Source of the DNA: Clostridia bacterium
GTDB taxonomy: Bacteria > Bacillota > Clostridia > Christensenellales > UBA1242
Direction: 5' to 3'
Assembly: GCA_900768545.1 (NCBI GenBank)
Contig: CAAGDD010000004.1
Span: forward strand, 310,001 to 374,000
Length of the DNA: 64,000 bases
Of the stretch, positions 60,094-64,000 are shown one piece after another. Both the position numbers and the translations under genes were made by a program. The notes beneath the pieces are model-generated. The model was given only the letters and a program-made list of their open reading frames with translations, was not told the origin of the DNA and searched no databases. Position 1 is the first letter of the stretch, and every line of letters begins with the position of its first letter.

Positions 60094-60274
60094 ATAGCCC
60101 CCTTATCTTATTTTTTGACCAAAATGTTTGTTTGGTCGTTTTTACTTTTTAAATTTTCGTCAACTCAATTTTTGCAGCAATTTTTTATGCTTTAAGTCCA
60201 AATTCACATTATAAATTTAAAACATTAAGTAATTTTTAAAATCACTGCCATTTTGTCCAAAATAATCAACCAGA

Positions 60275-60769
60275 TTACACTTGATTGAAATTCAATCTTG
60301 GATTTATTTGACTGTGACAAAGTGCAACCGCCAAAGCATCAGCGGCATCGTCTGGCTTTGGAATTTGAGCCAATCCCAGCACATTTTTGACCATATATTG
60401 CATTTGTTTTTTGTCAGCACGGCCAGAACCCGTCAGCGCTTGCTTGATTTGCATTGGTGTGTATTCAAAAATGCGGCCACTTCCGCAATATTTTTGGCTT
60501 GCAAGAACGATAACACCCCTTGCTTGCGCAACAGGAATGACAGTGGTTTGGTTTCGAAAATAAAACAATTCTTCAATCGCCACTTGGTCAGGTTTATAGT
60601 TTTCAAAAATAACACGAAGCGACTCATCAATCGCCTGCAAACGCAGTGGCAACGGATCTTCTTTTGGTGTTTCAATCACGCCATAATCTACGACCGCGTT
60701 GTTTCTGTCAGTATCAATAATTCCAAACCCCACAATGGCATATCCGGGGTCAATTCCCAAAATTCTCAT
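60275..60769 (-). CDS. ruvC: Crossover junction endodeoxyribonuclease RuvC
   Basis: 164 aa. RNase H-like resolvase: Asp7 in GIDPGYAIVGFG, Glu in AIEELFYFRNQTT, and the last acidic pair in KPDDAADALAVALCH. Completes the RuvABC set. No Shine-Dalgarno; its promoter predicts a leaderless mRNA. The 180 bases between ruvA and ruvC hold no gene. Confidence 0.97.
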   Translation of the reverse strand: MRILGIDPGYAIVGFGIIDTDRNNAVVDYGVIETPKEDPLPLRLQAIDESLRVIFENYKPDQVAIEELFYFRNQTTVIPVAQARGVIVLASQKYCGSGRIFEYTPMQIKQALTGSGRADKKQMQYMVKNVLGLAQIPKPDDAADALAVALCHSQINPRLNFNQV

Positions 60770-60775
60770 AATATA

Positions 60776-60804
60776 ATTTTAATAAAAACGACATATTTTG
60801 TCAA
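60776..60804 (-). promoter_or_regulatory. Promoter of ruvC, predicted leaderless
   Basis: On the minus strand TTGACA (60799-60804), a 17-nt spacer and TAAAAT (60776-60781), then six bases and the ATG. Same geometry as the PolC-like gene. Confidence 0.75.
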
Positions 60805-60900
60805 ACAAAATCGTGCTAAAAAACACATATAACAAAATCAGCGACAAGTGGTAGCGACTTTTTATCCGCCCTAGCACCAAAAGCGCTAAATTTTGCGTAA

Positions 60901-60926
60901 AAAAAGCAGGACTTGCCCGCTTTTAA
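60901..60926 (-). terminator. Terminator after yebC
   Basis: On the minus strand AAAGCGGG-CAAGT-CCTGCTTT with a T-run after. It separates yebC from ruvC, which has its own promoter. Confidence 0.75.
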
Positions 60927-61655
60927 TTATTCTTCATCTGGAAGGTTTACATTATGGAAAACTTCTTGAACATCGTCCAAATCTTCGAGCGCATCAATCA
61001 TTCTTTGGAACTTTCCAGCTTGTTCTTCGTCCAAATCAACATACAAATCAGGAACAAGTGCAGTTTCTGATGAAACAACATTGTAACCTTTCTTTTCAAG
61101 TGCTTCACGCATTTTTCCGTCTTGATTTGGTTCGGTGATGATTTCAACAGCATCTTCATCTTCGATTACATCAACAGCACCTTCTTCAATCGCGTCGAGC
61201 ATCAAAGTTTCTGGATCTTCAACATCAACAACGATAACAGAGCCCTTTCTCTTAAACAAATACGAAACACAGTTTGTTGACCCCATACTGCCGCCGTGCT
61301 TGTCAAAAGCATGACGAACATCGCCAGCAGTGCGGTTTTTGTTGTCAGTAAGGCATTCTACGATAACAGCAGAGCCACCAACGCCATAACCTTCATAAGT
61401 GCACGCTTCATAATTTACGCCATTGCCTTCGCCGGCAGCCTTTTTGATAGATCTGTCAATGCTGTCGTTTGGCATATTGTTTTGTTTTGCTTTTGCGATA
61501 ATATCTTTAAGTTTGCTGTTGACATTAGGGTCAGCGCCGCCCATTTTTACACAAACAGCGATTTCTCTGCCGATTTTTGTAAATACTTTTCCTCTAGCGG
61601 CATCAGCTTTGCCTTTTTTAGCTTGTATGTTATGCCATTTTGAATGTCCCGACAT
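60927..61655 (-). CDS. yebC: YebC/PmpR family regulator
   Basis: 242 aa. Starts SGHSKWHNIQAKKGKADAARGK, the family hallmark; later YEGYGVGGSAVIVECLTDN. YebC proteins were described as DNA-binding regulators and more recently linked to relief of ribosome stalling at prolines. AAAGGAG before the ATG. Confidence 0.96.
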   Translation of the reverse strand: MSGHSKWHNIQAKKGKADAARGKVFTKIGREIAVCVKMGGADPNVNSKLKDIIAKAKQNNMPNDSIDRSIKKAAGEGNGVNYEACTYEGYGVGGSAVIVECLTDNKNRTAGDVRHAFDKHGGSMGSTNCVSYLFKRKGSVIVVDVEDPETLMLDAIEEGAVDVIEDEDAVEIITEPNQDGKMREALEKKGYNVVSSETALVPDLYVDLDEEQAGKFQRMIDALEDLDDVQEVFHNVNLPDEE

Positions 61656-61698
61656 GATAACTCTCCTTTAATAAAATTTTTTATAAATAAACGCTCAT

Positions 61699-61727
61699 AG
61701 TATAATACAAATCGTCTTTCTTGTCAA
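61699..61727 (-). promoter_or_regulatory. Promoter of yebC
   Basis: On the minus strand TTGACA (61722-61727), a 17-nt spacer and TATACT (61699-61704). Confidence 0.8.
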
Positions 61728-61785
61728 ACAAATAACAAAATTTTAGCCAAATTTCGTCCGTTTTGCTACATTTTTTTATTTGATA

Positions 61786-61814
61786 TTGTTTTTCAACGCC
61801 AAATATGTTAAAAT
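61786..61814 (+). promoter_or_regulatory. Promoter of the tandem-HEPN-like gene
   Basis: TTGTTT (61786-61791), a 17-nt spacer and TAAAAT (61809-61814), then TAGGTAGG before the ATG. Confidence 0.55.
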
Positions 61815-61835
61815 AATTTTATAGGTAGGTTTTTA

Positions 61836-63326
61836 ATGATAAACAAAGATGATTTGTCAAATGAAATTAAATTTTTTGAATGTTTAGACGGCGCAAGAGC
61901 CGCTTTTGGAAAATTTGCTTATGGACAAGCAAGATCTTTTTATGACGCAGTGAAAAAATCTGGCCGCCCACAACAAATCAAAAGCGTAACTGGCAGCAAT
62001 GTTTTGCTCGCAAAAACACTTATTAGTCTGTCACTTCCACGCCGAATTATGGTTATGCAACTTCGCGAAGGGGCAGAATTTATCAAGTTTGACAGAATAA
62101 ACACCGACCCACGATTTGAAAAACTTAAGACCGAACTTTTTGCTGACGAGCCAAATCTTTCAAATGCAGAATGTGAAAAGATTTTAAGACAAGTTTGCAA
62201 TTCAATCGCCCACGGTGACATCACAAAATCGTTTGATTTTAAAGCGTTTGAAGACGGGATTTATGAGATTTACAAAACATGCGGAACTATCGAATCAAAG
62301 AAAAATTTTGACCTTCAAAAAAAATTGGAAGACACTATTAGAAGAAGTTGTTTGATTAAAGTAAACTATGAATCAAACTTCATTTTCAACGCTGACGGCA
62401 CAAGAACAAAACGCCCACACCCAGTAAAACTCGAACTTAAATTTGTTTGGTCTCACCTTGTCACCTTGATGGATCTTTTGACCGAAGAAGGATTTACAAA
62501 AACAGACCCTACTGCCCTAAACTTTCTTGACAAAAATGGTTTGATTGAAAAAACAAGCCTAAACACTGGCACAACACAAATTCAACTCACTCCCAAACAA
62601 CTGGAAGCACTCAAAGAATTGACACTTGATTTCAAGCAAATGATGTTTGAACTTGACGGAAAAACGATTTCAAAAGAAGACGAAGACATTTTCACTCCAA
62701 AAAATGAATTAGATGTTTTGATTTTGCGTGCAGCCCTTCAAAATGTTTTGATTGGAAAAGATTACACATATTTGAAGACACGAAATTTCTTTGACGCAGG
62801 TATTTCTATCCCGGGAAGCATCGAAAGTGCAAAGCGTGATTTTAACCAATATCAAAATGATGTAAGCAAACTTGACATTAAACTTTATCAAAATCGCGGC
62901 GAACTTTATAGAGCGCTTTATCAAAATTTCAAAATGGATAGATCATATAAAGAAATTTTGAGCACCGAAGTTTTAAATATGCTCGAACTTGCCGAACAAA
63001 ACAATCTTCTCACAAAAATTGCAAGAAAGTGCGACTTTTTGACCGATTTGGTTTGTGAAGAAAAAGAAATTGGCGAAGAAGAAGTCACAGACAGAGATCT
63101 TCTCACTGCTATCAGCCACATTCGAAACTCGTTTATGCACGGGCTTTATATAAACAATGTTGATGACAAATTTGAAATTTTTGATTACACCACAAGAACA
63201 GACAAAACCCCAGATTTCAAATTCACAGTTTATAATGAAGACCTTGAAGATATCGCCCAAAAATCGCTTGAAGTTTTCAAAGATTTGAAACGCGAATTGA
63301 CCGAAAGCGAAGAGCGAAGTTTGTAA
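61836..63326 (+). CDS. Uncharacterised protein with two HEPN-like motifs
   Basis: 496 aa, soluble, mostly helical. Two segments look like HEPN domains. The second has a full RNxxxH motif, R430-N431...H435 in ISHIRNSFMHGLY, followed by the usual short strand (DDKFEIFDY). The first, C121-N122...H126 in RQVCNSIAHGD, has Cys in place of the catalytic Arg. HEPN proteins are often RNases in toxin-antitoxin, abortive infection or RNA processing. Between the motifs lies a region with a winged-helix-like stretch (about 225-275). Single gene with own promoter; no obvious antitoxin (MNT) neighbour. Confidence 0.65.
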   Translation: MINKDDLSNEIKFFECLDGARAAFGKFAYGQARSFYDAVKKSGRPQQIKSVTGSNVLLAKTLISLSLPRRIMVMQLREGAEFIKFDRINTDPRFEKLKTELFADEPNLSNAECEKILRQVCNSIAHGDITKSFDFKAFEDGIYEIYKTCGTIESKKNFDLQKKLEDTIRRSCLIKVNYESNFIFNADGTRTKRPHPVKLELKFVWSHLVTLMDLLTEEGFTKTDPTALNFLDKNGLIEKTSLNTGTTQIQLTPKQLEALKELTLDFKQMMFELDGKTISKEDEDIFTPKNELDVLILRAALQNVLIGKDYTYLKTRNFFDAGISIPGSIESAKRDFNQYQNDVSKLDIKLYQNRGELYRALYQNFKMDRSYKEILSTEVLNMLELAEQNNLLTKIARKCDFLTDLVCEEKEIGEEEVTDRDLLTAISHIRNSFMHGLYINNVDDKFEIFDYTTRTDKTPDFKFTVYNEDLEDIAQKSLEVFKDLKRELTESEERSL

Positions 63327-63464
63327 AAATAATTGGCAAAATAAAATGTTTGAATTGCGTCGAGCAAAAATAGTTGAAATTTGAAACATCAAATCAATGA
63401 CAATATCAAATTTTAAATATAAAAACAAAGTTTAAACGCAAAATCAAAGTTAGAACAAAAAAAT

Positions 63465-63490
63465 AAAAGACCTGTTAAAGGTCTTTTTTG
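63465..63490 (+). terminator. Terminator downstream of the tandem-HEPN-like gene
   Basis: AGACCT (63468-63473) and AGGTCT (63479-63484) with a 5-nt loop and a T-run. Confidence 0.8.
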
Positions 63491-63514
63491 TTCGTGAAAA
63501 CTCAAACTTTCAAA

Positions 63515-63537
63515 CAAAAAAAGCAGTAAGACCTGCT
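63515..63537 (-). terminator. Terminator of the rRNA methyltransferase gene
   Basis: On the minus strand AGCAG-(6 nt)-CTGCT followed by seven T, overlapping the stop codon. Confidence 0.65.
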
Positions 63538-64000
63538 TAAAATTTGTTTTTGTTTATTTGATACATAATAATCGAGCCACTAACACCAGCATTTAGACTT
63601 TCAATCCCTTTCATCATAGGAATTTTGACAGTTTTGTAGCACAAAGCCGAAATCTGGTCGCTCACGCCTTGCCCTTCGTTGCCTACAACAACACCAACTT
63701 GGTCATTTGTGGCAAAATCAAATATATTTTCGCCGTTCATATCCGCACAGATGAGTTTTAAGTTGTGTTTTTTCACAAAGTCACAAAACTCATCGCGACT
63801 CATCGAAAAAACTTTCGAATTAAACACTGCGCCGACCGAACTGCGAATAAGTTTGCTGTTTGACTTGTTTACACTGTCAATCAAAAACACATATTCAAAG
63901 CCCGAAGCAAACGCTGTTCGAATAAGTGTGCCGACATTTCCCGGGTCTTGAAGCGAGTCCAAAACCAAGAAGTTAGTTTTTGGCACTTCCACTACATTTT
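63537..64000 (-). CDS. SpoU (TrmH) family RNA 2'-O-methyltransferase, partial
   Basis: The last 154 residues or so of a SPOUT methyltransferase; the frame stays open to the window edge, so the N-terminal substrate-binding domain lies outside. Motif 1 LDSLQDPGNVGTLIRTA, motif 2 VGVVVGNEGQGVS and motif 3 IPMMKGIESLNAGVSGSIIMYQ are complete. The family methylates 23S rRNA ribose (RlmB type) or tRNA; the target cannot be told from this part. Confidence 0.92.
   Translation of the reverse strand, partial: NVVEVPKTNFLVLDSLQDPGNVGTLIRTAFASGFEYVFLIDSVNKSNSKLIRSSVGAVFNSKVFSMSRDEFCDFVKKHNLKLICADMNGENIFDFATNDQVGVVVGNEGQGVSDQISALCYKTVKIPMMKGIESLNAGVSGSIIMYQINKNKF

Overview
The window is a gene-dense stretch of chromosome from a low-GC, Gram-positive-type bacterium. 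TGA is used as a normal stop, Shine-Dalgarno sequences are strong (AGGAGG-like), and gene order follows Firmicutes operons: rpsB-tsf, frr-uppS-cdsA-rseP-polC-rimP-nusA-ylxR-ylxQ-infB-rbfA-truB, ylxM-ffh-rpsP-khpA-rimM-trmD, yebC-ruvC-ruvA-ruvB-queA-tgt. An uncultured, probably host-associated, streamlined member of the Clostridia/Bacilli is the best guess (inference; no 16S gene is present). Several genes usual at these loci are missing here: pyrH, dxr, proS, trmFO, the codV-type recombinase and hslV.

Layout. 1-4053: SHOCT membrane protein, tadA, two tandem CPBP proteases, rlmH, with two copies of a 140-bp palindromic element. 4054-20544: translation, envelope and transcription super-cluster, with an uncharacterised 697-aa gene between tsf and frr and a PolC-like gene reduced to N-terminal, OB and exonuclease parts. 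20545-31450: endonuclease IV-like gene, efp, a DUF4116 gene, lepA-hemW, SRP/ribosome maturation genes, rplS. 31451-40200: mostly minus strand: MarR-regulated ABC exporter, a divergent His-rich metal permease, then an operon read from a Rho-like gene with a degenerate ATPase through lgt, a membrane protein and a DivIVA-like protein to a FakA-domain fragment; then a tyrosine recombinase. 40201-55543: tig-clpP-clpX, RNase Y, comM-dprA-topA, orphan hslU, tcdA, trxA, iscS-iscU. 55544-64000: a 560-bp repeat-rich gap, the Holliday junction/queuosine operon on the minus strand, a tandem-HEPN-like protein and a partial SpoU rRNA methyltransferase.

Most notable: (1) the PolC remnant, with a leaderless promoter and an in-frame internal Shine-Dalgarno/ATG before the exonuclease; (2) five genes whose promoters put the start codon 6-7 nt after the -10 box, predicting leaderless mRNAs; (3) a Rho homologue without a usable P-loop; (4) a dispersed palindromic repeat family (core TGCATACTAC / GTAGTATGCA) at seven loci, one inside truB and one folding over the tcdA start codon; (5) a two-state hairpin in the rimP-nusA-infB leader; (6) HslU without HslV and without the usual HslU tail; (7) two unknown large proteins, one with a beta-clamp-like QISLF motif and one with HEPN motifs. 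All assignments come from reading the sequence; no database search was run.
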